From Furcasterigmium furcatum (lineage: Eukaryota; Ascomycota; Sordariomycetes; Glomerellales; Plectosphaerellaceae), in NCBI GenBank assembly GCA_001599815.1, contig BCIA01000008.1, positions 1,323,945 through 1,387,944 on the forward strand: a stretch of DNA of 64,000 nt, in the 5' to 3' direction. Of this stretch, positions 22,142 to 34,119 are shown in pieces. Both the position numbers and the translations under genes were made by a program. The notes beneath the pieces were generated by a model. The model searched no databases, was not told where the DNA came from, and was given only the letters and a program-made list of their open reading frames with translations. Position 1 is the stretch's first letter. The number at the start of each line of letters is the position of its first letter.

Positions 22142-23171
22142 TCATTGTTGCTGCACCATGGCGGGAGACCCGGGCATGGACAGAGGCGTGGTGGGGTACT
22201 CGTAGCTGGCCTCGGAACAGTTGGCCGAATGATCGAACGAGTGTGAGAGCGGAGGAGTCTGCTCATCAACCCATCAGCAAGGTGTGGCTATCGATGCATG
22301 TGTCGAATGTGACTCACATGAGGGTCGGAGTTGTCGTAGGAAGCCGGCGGCGTCATCTCAACGCCGGGAATGTAGCCGTAGTTCATGTATCCCATGCCGT
22401 CATCGGCAGGGGCGTACTCCCGCTTGCTTACTGCGTCGTTGAAATGGTTCATCGGTGGCAGGGTGACGGGGGCCGGGGCGAGAAAGTACGCCGGGTACGG
22501 CTCCGCGGTGGTCATGGGTGCGGATTGCGGAGGGGACGAGTAAGAGGGTGCGAAGATGAGCTCCTCCTGGGGTGCGTAGGATGGGTAGGGGAAGACGGGC
22601 GGCGTGTGGGAGCGTTCCCGGCTGTCATCGTACACTGAAGGTGCGAAGAGGAGCTCTTCGTCCTGGGCCATGGGCGGCGTGAACTGGCCTTGCTTCATCG
22701 GCTTCACGGGGGCGGCGGCGACGGCGGGGGTGGCCTTCGTCTTCGTCGTCGAAGGGGAGCGCTTGCTGGACTTTGCGGGCGGTGTCTGCTTTTCCGTGGG
22801 TGTGGTCCCCTCCTCGCCGGCACGCCTCTCGAGATCTTCCATGCGCCTTTTGAGCTTCTTGCCTGAGAAGCGTTAGTCTAGACATGCTGGTTTTGGGGTG
22901 CGGGAGAATGAGGCGTACGGTAGTTGCGCTGCGCGATGCGATTCTGTATTCTCCGGCGCTCAGCGAGGTCTGAGATCTTGGTCCAGTCCTCATCAGGGTT
23001 GGCAGAGCTGCTGAAAGCGCTGCTTGTGCCGTGGCCACCGAACTGCCTCTGTTGAGGTGGCGGCGGTGGTGCTGTGGCATATGCATATTGTGGTTGAGGA
23101 GCCATGGAGTACATGGTCATGGCGGGAGAGGAAAAAGTGGCGTAGGGGTTGACGGGGTATGCGGCAAGCAT
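22142..23171 (-). CDS. bZIP transcription factor
   Basis: Exons 23171-22919, 22862-22318 and 22258-22142; introns 22918-22863 (GTACGC, ACTAAC branch) and 22317-22259 (GTGAGT). Product 304 aa from the Met of MLAAYPVNPYATF. The basic region is AERRRIQNRIAQRNYRKKLK, built across the first junction, with the DNA-contact signature NRIAQRNYR. It is followed by RRMEDLERRAG, so the zipper is short. The remainder is Pro/Ser/Tyr-rich with repeated EELLFAPS and EELIFAPS motifs, perhaps activation motifs. The C-terminus is YEYPTTPLSMPGSPAMVQQQ. The frame stays open upstream of 23171 to a CTCTAG acceptor-like site about 30 nt before it, so a further 5' exon is likely. An 8.8-kb gene-free stretch lies upstream. 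Confidence 0.85.
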
Positions 23172-26100
23172 CAAGACGGAGGTGTAGCCGGTGACACTTG
23201 GCTAGAGGGAAGAATCGGGAAATGAGATGGGAAGGGGAGATATACTCGTGAGTCGTCTCCTTCGGTGGAAGGCTCAGGAGCAGAGGATATGGTGATAATA
23301 ATGATACTTGTACAGCTGGCTTCTGGAATGATGGCTGTCTCGCCAAACGGTAGCCTGGAGGGGGGATGAAGATTAAATACCTTCATCCAGGCGGACCTGA
23401 TCCAGGGGGTGCAGGCATCGGCGGGGGAGCAAGGGGGAGGGGGGCTTGGAGAGACAGAAGGCGCGGACGGTGCACGGGGGCGTCGGGATCGCAGCAATGA
23501 GTTCCATGAGCATTCGAAGGCAGGGCATTGTACGAGGGACCCCCGTACCTACGTGGTGGTAGGTAGGGGCCGTACGAAGGTACCTCCTCCGTCGAGGCGG
23601 CGGGAGTACCTGGGATGGGTGCGTCCAGAAGGAGCGGGTTCGGACGGGGGGGCCAGGGTGATGGGTGGATGCGTGGATGGTGTACCGACCACGGCCACTG
23701 ACTGAGTGACGGACGCCGCCTGGTCTTGGCCTTGGACCGGGGGGTGGAGGGTGGATGAAAAGAGGAGGGAGGGCGTGGTCGAATCCAGGGTTCAGGGCTC
23801 GTAGGGCAGAAGGGCGTGCATCTGCAGGACCGCCCGGACATTGCATCGCCATTATCGCCGGCCGGGGTGGTGCGCCTCTGGGGTGGTTGCCCTATTTCGA
23901 GAGGACCGGATGGTATGGGGCCCGGGAGGCGGCGGGCCATGGGAAGGGCGGTGCGACTGGTAGCTCGCTCCAAGCTGTGTTGAACGACGAGTTGGGCGAT
24001 CTGCTGGAGAGCGGGAGAAGAAGCACTGACCGAGTCGAGCCAAAAAGACGGCGGCCACGTCAAGCATCCATAATTGCTACAATGTACTATAGGAAGTACT
24101 GTATGTTGAGGGAGAGGGCTCGCATGCAACTAAAGGGGAAGTGGCGCGACACTAAGGGGGAGGTGGTTGGACTCTGACCTCTGGATCAGGTACTCCATAC
24201 TGCCTATGGCAACTGTCAAGATAGGTACGATTTGTCCCTCCCGGCGCGTCGTCCCTTCCTCGAGAGTCCTTCCCGGGCGATATGGGCCATGATTGTCCTC
24301 TCGGGGAAGCAGAGGCCAGTTTACGAGCAGCCGTACTCGGAAGGAGATGTGGATGCAGCAGAAGAAAGGAAGATCAACAATCGCTCGCTGGGCCCGCTGG
24401 CAGGGCTGGCATCCCGTCGGCATCAAACCAGAGGGGGCGAAGGAGCGACATCGAGGTGGATCTCGCAACGGAGCGAGCGAGGCACCGGGTGACTGTGCGC
24501 GCGCGCTCGACGGCGCCCCGGAACAGTATTGGCTGGGTCGTTAAGGTGGAGATTTCCTAATGGGGAAGGAGTGGACCTCCACTCGAAACACAGCCGAGTG
24601 CGAATGAGGGCCCTATTCGCGCGGGCGCTCAATCCCTCCGCTCTGGTTCTTCCACGGAACCCCTCTTGACTGCCACTTGATCACAACTGTTGATGTCTAC
24701 CTAATTACATATCTGCCGCCCGCCATGGGCATGCTCCCGGGTACGCGACCCGTGCCTCCTGGCGGGTGTTGTTCCCTCTTCTGTCCTCGGTGTCTCTGCA
24801 AAGGCTCATCGCCATGGCCTGACGTGATATATAACCGACCCGTCGAGACGACCTCTGCCTCCTCTCGCTTCCTGGAACAATGGGCGACATCGAGCTACGT
24901 ACATACGTGCGTCCCGGATTTCTCTCGCCAGCGACACTCCCATCTTCCCAAAACGAGGGAAATGCGCGCTCCACATGCCTGCCTGGCGACCCAGCCCGTC
25001 CGTCCACACGCATAAGATCTCAAATCCGTCCTCGTAGGGCTGGCCAGTCAGCACCCAGAAACCAGGATGGCGGTGCGTGCGTGCGTGTGTGTCCGCTTGC
25101 GACCGACCCCGGCACTGTACTTACACATCTCTCTACTTGCACATCCCCTCCCTACCTTTGGGCTCACAGGCTCCGTTCGGTCTCAAAACCGCGACTCGCA
25201 CATACAGGACTCGACTTTTTGTCAGACACAGCCAGGTGAGCTGTGTCGATTTCGAGGTCCCAGTCCTGCTGGGCAGAGGCGGCTCACTCGTCTTCGCGCT
25301 AGGACGAACACGGCAACACTTCTCGAATAGGCCTAATTGCCTGGAACCGCCTCTTTGCGGCCTCGCTCTGTGGGGGCCCGAGGCCTACTAAATCCCCCCC
25401 CCGACTTTCTTTAGCAACAGTCGTTCGGGAGGTTCATCTGCCGGCGCCACTGTTCGTCACCACAACAGAGGCGGAGCTCGCTGCTACCGTAGCTTAGCCA
25501 GCGGACAGTCGGACGATGTTGCGGATACTACGTACAACAGAACTCGACATCCCGCTGGTTTGGACCGTGATCTTCGCCCCAAGTGATATTGCGGCCGGTG
25601 ACAAATACATGAAGTGGGTGAGCAGGTTTTCTGCCCCATCCCAGGTCCAGGCGTCGACGTCCATCAAATGGTAGGCTTTCCCGGCGACTAACTATAATAA
25701 TTCGTTGACGACGGCACGATGATCCTTGCCGGTGCTGGCTACAGGCACTTGGACGGAAAAGGGCAACGCTCGTCGTATCTACCACATCTCAGGAGAACCC
25801 GGCAATTTGCGAACAAGGTGCGCTGGCGGGAAGCAAGGGGGTGGGGGGGCTCTCGTAAGGGCACCGAATGCGCGGAGACCGTTGACAGTGCGGACGACCC
25901 CGCGGAAAACTGACCAAACGGCCACTCTCTCGGCCACTTATGATGCACCCCAGGGGGTCTCTCGCGACTGAAGGCTTGGTGAAGTCCGATGCCTGGAAGG
26001 AACCTTTTATCACTGGGCACTCATCAGAGGTTGGGTGGGACTTGGCCATGGTTTGGGGGCCAAAACACTCGACACGCTACCAGCCCGCCACGAAGCTCCG

Positions 26101-29100
26101 GTTGGAATCATACCACACATGTTCTGGGCCTCCCAGGGGAAATGACCATGGATCTTTCTCGATTTGTTCCAGAGGGTCGCAAGCCAGCAAAGGAGAGACC
26201 TCTCCTGGCCCAAGGTGCTTGGCCACCTCGGCCCCATCCTCCGCGCGCAAGCACAGACGTCAGCGCCAGGTTTACACACGGCGGGCCGGCTCCCTGTCCA
26301 ATCATCAACCGTCTGTCAAGTCCTGCCGTGCTTTGTAAAGCCCATCCTATTTTTAAAGCCGATTATGAAGCCGCGGGCTTTGTCTTCATTGGCTGGATTG
26401 CCGACATTGGCTGGCCCCCCTTCGCAACGTTGGGAACGAACATACATACTTAGGTCTGACTTTCACTTGGTGCCTTGGTGCCGTTGAACATCATCCCCTG
26501 GACAAGAAGGGGGCCAAGGTGGATGCATGGATGGATGCAGCATGGCTTGATTGATTGACAGACCTGTCCACAACGTCGTTAATGCCGTGGTGATGACCTG
26601 CCGCGGCTGGCCCAAGGACACCAGCCGGCCAGCTCCCCGTAGCTTGGTCAGAGTGCGATCTCCATCGACAGTGAGTTATCTGCCGATGTGTCAGCGAGCC
26701 CCTATACATACCCGGACGGTATGTGATCGACCACGACGGTTCACTGCCACACAGCGGCCGCAGGCCCTCGCACTTTTGACCTATCGGCAGTGCCTCGGAG
26801 CTAAGACAACCCGAAGGAAGCATGTTTCGCGGCCACCAGCTCCCGTGTGACAGACAGACAACGTTACCTTCCCGTAGGGGACTTAGCCCGTATCGATGTT
26901 ACGACTGCTCATTCAGCCCTACGACGAGCCAAACCCGCCCATGTGGCTGCTGCCCTACCCCCGCACCTGCCGGCCTCACATGGAGGTCAGAAACACCATC
27001 ATCGACTTATCTCCGCCGCTGCTGACGGGGTGGATTAGGGACGAGGGCTAGGACCCATGAGCTGGCACGCAGTACCGGTATCGCGCAATACTATGCTTGT
27101 TGACCCTGCCCGGTCGAGGCCGATCGGTTCCCCGTTCCGCGGTCGCGGACCTCCTCCGGTCACACGGCGTCAGAAGCCAGCCTCCTGGTGCTATGTTAAG
27201 GTGCTGACAACATGTGGGCTGTCCCCTTAGTCACCTCGTCGTTCTCCCGGGGATCTGGGCTACGGCGCACCCTTTCCCGCCGGTAGGGCTTGACGCCAAG
27301 TAGGCAGGGCCCTGAGAGCTTGGCGGATGCTCCTGAGCGCGCGCAGTACTCGCGCAGATCCCTTGAACTTGTCGTGCTCGCATGAGGAGGAGGCAGGAGT
27401 ATATTGTGGCCACCAAGCGATGCACAGCTGCGGACGGCCTTGCGGCCTCCGGCACAGGGCTGAGGCCTACCTACCACCAGGCTACGGGGATTGTCTTGAA
27501 GGCCGTCAGGCGATGGTGGTCTAATTTCACAATCCGTGCTAGATGGCCAGTCAGGGGCTGCTGGGACAGACGATCCGTGGGCGTTTCTTGGGTGCCTGTG
27601 TGGACCGGCTCGGTCTCCAGGTGATATCCTCCGCCATTCCCAAACAACGGTCGGCCTGGCGTGCCGCCCAAAGTACATGCGGCATGGCATGGGCGCACAG
27701 GGCTTGGACTGATCGACTGGGAAGCACCTTGCAACTATGTTCTTACGGCAGAGCTGGAGATCTCTGGCAGGGCATCCGTCATCCCTGTGACGCTTGGACG
27801 ACCCTCGTCGGTCGCATCTACCGAATAGAATGCAATCCGCGGACAACTCAAATACCTGTGTGAAGTATGCCGACGATCCAAGCTTCGCGCCTCAATCGGA
27901 GGGTTTTGGAGCCAGCCGAACGTTGGACGGATGGAACCTGGGGGGTGCTTAATCAATCATTTGGCGGGGGCATCCTGGACGGGTCCTCCAATGATGTGAA
28001 GTTGATGCAGTGTGGGAGGGGGTTCGCTATGTACCTAGGTAGCCAAAACCCACCCGTAGGTAGCCACGGGGCGTGGGAGTAGAGGCACCACAATCGAGGC
28101 TGTGTCTGCAGCGATCCTTGGTTTTCCACTGCGTCTTAACTTGGCCTGTTATCGGTCATTAACGTGGCATCTGAGCCTGATGTATGAAACGGGAACTGAG
28201 AAGCGAGCACTGGGAGATGCCAGTAACTGAATGCGGCAATATTCTTCGAAGCGCGTTCTTCTTGCGGGCTACGGAGGAGCACTGAAGCCTGGGATACCTG
28301 GCTGATGTCGTTCTATGTATTACCACCTCGATGCTCGTTTTGTTTACGCTGTAGTCGTGGTTGGACGTGAGCCACGAGGCGCTGAAGAAGCATACTTGTA
28401 CCTACTTGAAGTTGAGCCGCCCTTGGCCGTACGCACAGGAGTCCTGCAACCATGGGCCAGCCCTATGTTGGCAACGTCAGTCTCCTAACGTGACAGCTTC
28501 CAGGGAAGGTCCAGATGCCGAGGGGACCAATTCCCGGGTGCTGAGCTCTCCCCGAGAGGAACAGGTCGTTCGTCCCGCCATACAGTACTTGAAATTGTTG
28601 AAACAGGCAGTGAGGTTGAGACGAAAATCCGTAGCTCACTAGACGATGAAAGCCCATTAGGTTGACGCCCATTCTCCGCAGGGTCCGCCAACATTACAGG
28701 GGCAGACCTGTGCTGTGAGTACACAGATGCTCCCAATTGCAAGCTCCGCTTGCTCCGCAGGGCAGTCGCAGGTCGGGTCGGTCGTTGCTCCGACCACAAT
28801 GATGGATGCGGGCGGGGCGCGATGTGCGTTGGCCCGAGTTCTGGACCTCTCCCCGCAGGAGATTTGATGCCCTGGCATTCGGACGAAGAATCGTTTAGCC
28901 AGCCTATCACAGGGAAGTGAGTGCAATGTGAATTCGGGGGTGGGCACCTCAACCCAGCACGATGGACCTGGGACTGCCACTGTAGATGCGAACTGGCCAA
29001 TTAAAGGCGTCGTTCAGCCATCTGGCCACGGGCTGTCCCGTGCGCTGTGCGCTGGAAACTTCCTCTGGAAGTGCGCGTTGAACTGGCCCTGGAGGTGCGG

Positions 29101-31961
29101 CCGGGGACGATCAAGACCAGCCTCAAAAGCCGCTTTACCGGACATAAGGTACTATCCAGACGAATGTTCAGTGATGTTGCGGCGGAGGGAGGGTTCCAAT
29201 GTGCCTCGTTGTAAGCCTCGATGCGGCCTTGTGGAGGCTGCCCACTCATCATGCCAGAGTGATGCGGGGAGACGTCAGTTGATAGGTCCCTACCTTATGT
29301 ACAGCTGCCTTTTACTCGTACGGCAGGCAGTATCTGGGTGTGGTGTGTGCATGTGTTCGTGGACTGGACGACGCACGCCGTCGGGTCGAGGGACTGCTGG
29401 CGCAACGCATCGGGGACGCCGTAGCTTGACAGGGGTGACCCCGGCCCTGAGATGAGGAGAAGACGTCGTTGACGGTGTGAGTGGGGCAGCCGCGTAGGGC
29501 TGAAGAAGAACTGAAGCTTCGAAGGCCAAGCAGGAAGCTGGCAGGTAGCTCGATGCGCCAAGTGTGACGGCAATGCCACTCCAATCTGCCGGATGTTATG
29601 CTGCCGCGGGCGTCCCTTGTGTTTTTGCATCCCAACACTAGGTAGAATCTCCCAATGACATGCCCCCCGTGGTGTTCTTTCCCAACAACGTGTGCTCAGC
29701 TCTCGGATCGCCGACAAGGCATGGAAGCACTAGGTACTGTACGTAAGTGCGAGCCTCGCGTCCTCTCCACTCGGTCGGTTCCAGGTTGCTTCTTTGGGGA
29801 TTCGGTCGACCAAGAGAACCAATTAGACGGCTTGGCATCACCTGCAGGAGTTCCACCCGGCATGTTGTCGTGGTGTACCGCGGGTGGCTGCGGAGCTGGG
29901 CCTGGCCACCGCTTGTTCTGAGTGTTCAGCGCATGCGTTGGGAGACGAAAGGGCGGGCGGGCATGGGCACGACCCGGCCCCCTCGGATCGTGGTCGACAC
30001 CCGTGACCCCGAGGGTCATTACTACTACGTACCACACTGCACCACGAGTCCACGACCGACGGCATGCGTCGAAGCTTTCACTGTTGCCTTCGATATGAGG
30101 CGTTGTTAGCATGCATGTGATACGTCGCTGGGTGCTGCCTTGCCTGCCTCATACCCGATGCCAACAGCGGCCGTACCGATCGATCATGACTGCAGGTGCG
30201 CCATCTTTTGCTTCAGTCGTCGGCAATTTGAGCTTCCGCTGCACCGCATTGCGATTAACTGGGCTGGAATGAGATCGAGCGGACCGCTCCCGCCAGTTGC
30301 TGGGAGGGCGCCAAGAAGCGCGCAGGAAACTTTGAAGAGGTCCGCCCTCGGAACGGCACAGCCTGGGGCATGCTGGACACCTACCCTGCCTCCGTCGAAT
30401 GCGAGCAAGCCAAACAGATATATTTGCTGCTACCAGGAAGGTGACAAGGAAAAAGCTGGTGGAGAGGCAAAGAGGCCACCATGGCGCCTAATCAACCCCC
30501 CTGGCGCGGCTGATAATGGAGGATAGCAGCCATAGCCCGCGGCAGTGCGGGGTCCAGCCTCTCCGCGCGCGCCTGTGGAAGTACGTTAGGCGCCGAATTT
30601 AGCACCGACTACTAATGACGATCGCTGCCCTGTTGCTATCTTTGGTGGGTGTGAGGATTTGAATCAAACCCGGTCCCCTTCACAGCCATGATGGAAAAGA
30701 AACCATTTCCAACGGCCATCACCAGCGACCGAAGCAACGCCGGGGCTTCCTCCCAATATGGGCGACCCCCCCCCCCCTGAACCCCCCTGCTGGCTTCGCA
30801 CGATGCCCCCGCGCTGATGTCGGATGGTGGTGGTCATGTTGGATGATTGATAATCACGGCAGCCCAGTCTGAGCCCCGGATCACAAGAACAGCCATACGG
30901 ACTTGTATTTCAAATCACACGTGACGGATGGGCCGGGGACGCCGCTTCTCGCCCTAAACCTTCCGCCGCGCCAAGGACATGGCGACGACATCGCTCACGG
31001 CCAGCTGCGGAGCGCCGGAAGCGGCCGGCGCCCGCCTCTCTACCCCGCGGAGCTGTCGTCGTGAGGCTCACCACGATCCCAGTACCGGCAGTGATTGCCG
31101 TGCAAGCGCGAGGCAACGATACCGTCTGCGTTGGGGGAGCACACGACACAGCATCTCGGCCAGCAGTGCGGCAGGATCGAGTTTGATGCCCGAGAAACCG
31201 CGTCCGGCCTGAGTGAAGAAACGCGGCAATGTGAAACTCCAGTCGCCAGCTCGAACCAAGTGGTGTCATATGGGCTGTCTCGAGTGATGTTCTGATAGGG
31301 ATCTCGACGGATCCAGCATGAAGGAGTCAGTGCCCTTGCAGACAGCACATAGACGAGAACCTCGTTGACTTTTAAGACATCTGACAAGACCTATAAAACA
31401 TACACGTGTGACACCGTCCGCCAGGCCCCGATTCTGATAGCGAGCCAATATTCTTGGACCGAAAAAGCCCCGCCCCGCCCCGCCCCCCTTAAATCATGTC
31501 ATCGAAGCCCTCCACAAGTTAAACGCCTTGAAAAAGCTCGCAGGGTATACGAAGCGGCAACCATTGCCGCCGAAAAGCAAAGGAAGCCGCCTCAAAGGGT
31601 ATTGCGTGTACAAAACCTGCCTCCCCGCAGGTACAGCCCCGTCTAAGGTGGTGCGTCGTAGAGCACGACGTGCCCAAGATGCTTGTAATAATGTCAACAG
31701 GGAATGCCAAGGAAGTGCTCCAGACCGGACGTATGGGATGTGTCGAATTGCGGCGCGGAGCAGACCCAGTGGACCACTGCCAAAAGCTAGCGCGTGGTGT
31801 TCCGAAAGGTTAGGATTGCATCGCACGCAAGATCGGATGTTCGCGGTGCCCCCAAAAGCACAATCGAAAAGCAGAAGCATACGCCTCATACTCCAATCAC
31901 CGGCATGATGCAAGCCTATTTGTACAAAGTAGTGCTTCTGAGACGTTGTAGGTCGTCCCAT
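23172..31961. other. 8.8-kb gene-poor region
   Basis: I can support no protein gene here. Frames on both strands are numerous because the DNA is GC-rich, but they lack family resemblance, consistent splice sites or coding-like third positions. The first few hundred bases hold the bZIP leader and probably a missing 5' exon. A TATA-like run near 24828 precedes an ATG at 24881 that does not lead to a convincing gene. GATG-rich simple sequence near 26520 and a 12-C run at 30766-30777 are visible. The 3' flank of the Caf40 gene lies at the right end. It could hold noncoding transcripts. Confidence 0.5.
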
Positions 31962-33211
31962 TTACATTCCTGGATGGTTCGATGTGCCGGGCTCAACCAC
32001 ATTGTCGGAGAGGTTGATGAGCAGCTGGGCGAGGCACCTTTTAGTCGCAGCGTCGTCGCGGAGCACGTTCGAGAAAGTGGCATCTCTGAGTGGCTCAGGG
32101 AGGCATTGGCGGAGAGCCTCACGGGCTCGAGCGTTGTCGCTCAGCCTACCATGGAGATGGCGTCAGTATCACAGGGTCTGGTGCGTGGCAGACTGACACG
32201 TACCGAAGGAAGCACCGAACAACATGCTTCAGTAGGCGGGCAGTTTGCTGCTCGACAAGCTGGGCGACCATATTGCTAAGCACAGTGCCCACGGCGTAGA
32301 ACCGCTCGTAGGTGGCGCAGATATAGTTAAGACCACTGTCGTCGAGGAGGATTTTCTGGACGATGAAGATGGCCACTGTTTTACTGAGCTCCGACCCAGT
32401 CTCCATAATACGGAGACACAGGGGAATGATTTCGGTGGTGAGGAGGAAGTTGATAACTTCAGAGGAGTCGTTCTTAACCAGAGCCCCGATAACCCCAAGC
32501 GACGTCAGTCGCAGATATTCGAACGGCCTAGACTTGGATGTCGTATTGAGGAAAGGATAGAGGAAGAGAGGAATATGTGCTGCACGGTGCCTCGGTCAGC
32601 TGAATGAGTTCCATGGCCCCAGAGACGTTTCAGAACACCTACCGCTCAGAAAGAGGTTGCGAGTGTCGTTGTGGGAGGCAACACACTGAAGAAGAGCTAA
32701 AGCGTTGCACACCCTGTTGGAAGCAGCAGCGGTAAGCTGCGAGGGATTCAGAAGTGTGTAGACCGAGATGATCTCCTGCAAGAGCGAGGTCATAACACCT
32801 GTGGATGCGGGTCAGCTGTATGTTCCACCTCGATCTTGTCATTGGGTGCATACCAAAAGAATGCCACAGAATCAAGGCCAACTCCGGCACCTGCTCCCTC
32901 TTCTTGCTCAGCTCCAGGAGCGCGGCTTCCCTTGTGTTTTCGTTGAGAAGGTCGGCAATATAGGCCATCGTGCGCCTGTTCTCCTCGGTGACGTTCTCGT
33001 GGCCGGCCGCCTCCTGGTTGTGCGCGCTGGCAAGGGCGGAGACACTGCTGTGGGCGCCCGCAATCCGGTTGTAATGCTGTTGTTGGGCAGCCGAGGCTGC
33101 GGCAGCGACCTGCTGGGCGTGCTGGTGGTGCCCTGGCTGGGAATGCAACCAAGCCGAGTCCCCCTGAGGGTTGAACTGGTGGTGCCCGTATACGTGGGGG
33201 GCTGGCATCAT
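31962..33211 (-). CDS. CAF40: CCR4-NOT subunit Caf40/CNOT9 (Rcd1)
   Basis: Exons 33211-32854, 32798-32643, 32579-32204 and 32145-31962; introns 55, 63 and 58 nt with GTATGC, GTAGGT and GTACGT donors. Product 357 aa. The N-terminus (MMPAPHVYGHHQFNPQ) is Gln/His/Ala-rich and poorly conserved. The armadillo-repeat domain starts ENRRTMAYIADLLNENTREA, then LSKKREQVPELALILWHSFG and VMTSLLQEIISVYTLLNPSQ. It continues ATYERFYAVGTVLSNMVAQL and ends LLINLSDNVVEPGTSNHPGM. Family knowledge: CNOT9 is a scaffold of the CCR4-NOT deadenylase that binds effector peptides in mRNA decay. The tandem Met at 33211/33208 is the first in-frame ATG; the frame runs a little further upstream without one, so an extra 5' exon is possible. 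Confidence 0.95.
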
Positions 33212-34119
33212 CTTGACCGCCCAGTGTGCGCTCGACGGATACAAGGTTTGATTATTGAATGAAGCCTTCCGCTACAGTTGTGGTCGCCTGGGGCGTGGCT
33301 GTGCGAGACGTCCGGCCGGATCGGAGACTGGATGGGTTCTGATAGCGAATATGTGGCCCCGATTCGAGTCAAGGGAGGACGAGTCGGGAAATAGAAGAAA
33401 GGGCGCAGTAGACTTGGTCCAAGGCCTCGATTGGCGACGGGGTGCAGTGACGATAGCGGACAGCCTGAGGCGGGCGAGCTTGAAGTTGGAGTAGCGACGC
33501 TGCCGGCGAAGTGACTGAATGTTTGATGTATGATTGAAAACGGTGTCGCTAATACTGGTCTCTTTCGCGGTTGTTGTTGGGAGGTTAAATGTTTGGCACT
33601 CACGTTGTGGAGCGGTGGTCGGTGTCGTGGGCTCACATTAACAGACGGCTGGCGTGGTGGAAGGCTTGAGTTCAGCCTGGCATTGCCTGGCTTACCTAAT
33701 TTCACAACGGCAGATCGTGATTAGTCATGCATGCCACAACTTGTCTGTCCAGGGGGCTCGGGCTGAGGATTTGATTCACCTTGGCACTCAACACGGTGAT
33801 GAAGAGGTCAACAATTAGTCGTTTGGTAGCTAACAAACTGTCCTATTAACACCACTTCAATAAAACCCAAGGGCATACATGGTTGAGCTCTCACGCCGCA
33901 TGAATAATCATATGTCCAAGACATGTACATGTGCACAATGCACACCGATTGTGACCGCCAACAATGCTGTTAATTGTGAATGAGGAGCACCCCGGCTAGA
34001 AAGACAGGTAAAAACCCAACGTCGACAATGCTGATTAGATGGGACCCCGTCTAGACCCAAAAGCCCCTGCAAAGCGCACTTCCGCCCCTTGGCCCCAGTC
34101 TCGCCGCTGTCCGCCCTCG
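33212..34119. other. Intergenic region, CAF40 promoter
   Basis: About 900 bp upstream of CAF40 and downstream of the KIN1-like gene. No supported gene. Confidence 0.5.

Noticed and set aside
23383..24129. 248-aa minus-strand open frame upstream of the bZIP gene
   Set aside because: Pro/Ser/Arg-rich translation of GC-rich DNA, no domain, no splice context; more likely leader or noncoding.
30600..30710. Possible minus-strand tRNA (T-arm-like GATTCAAATCC)
   Set aside because: I could not fold a cloverleaf with acceptor, D and anticodon arms around it.
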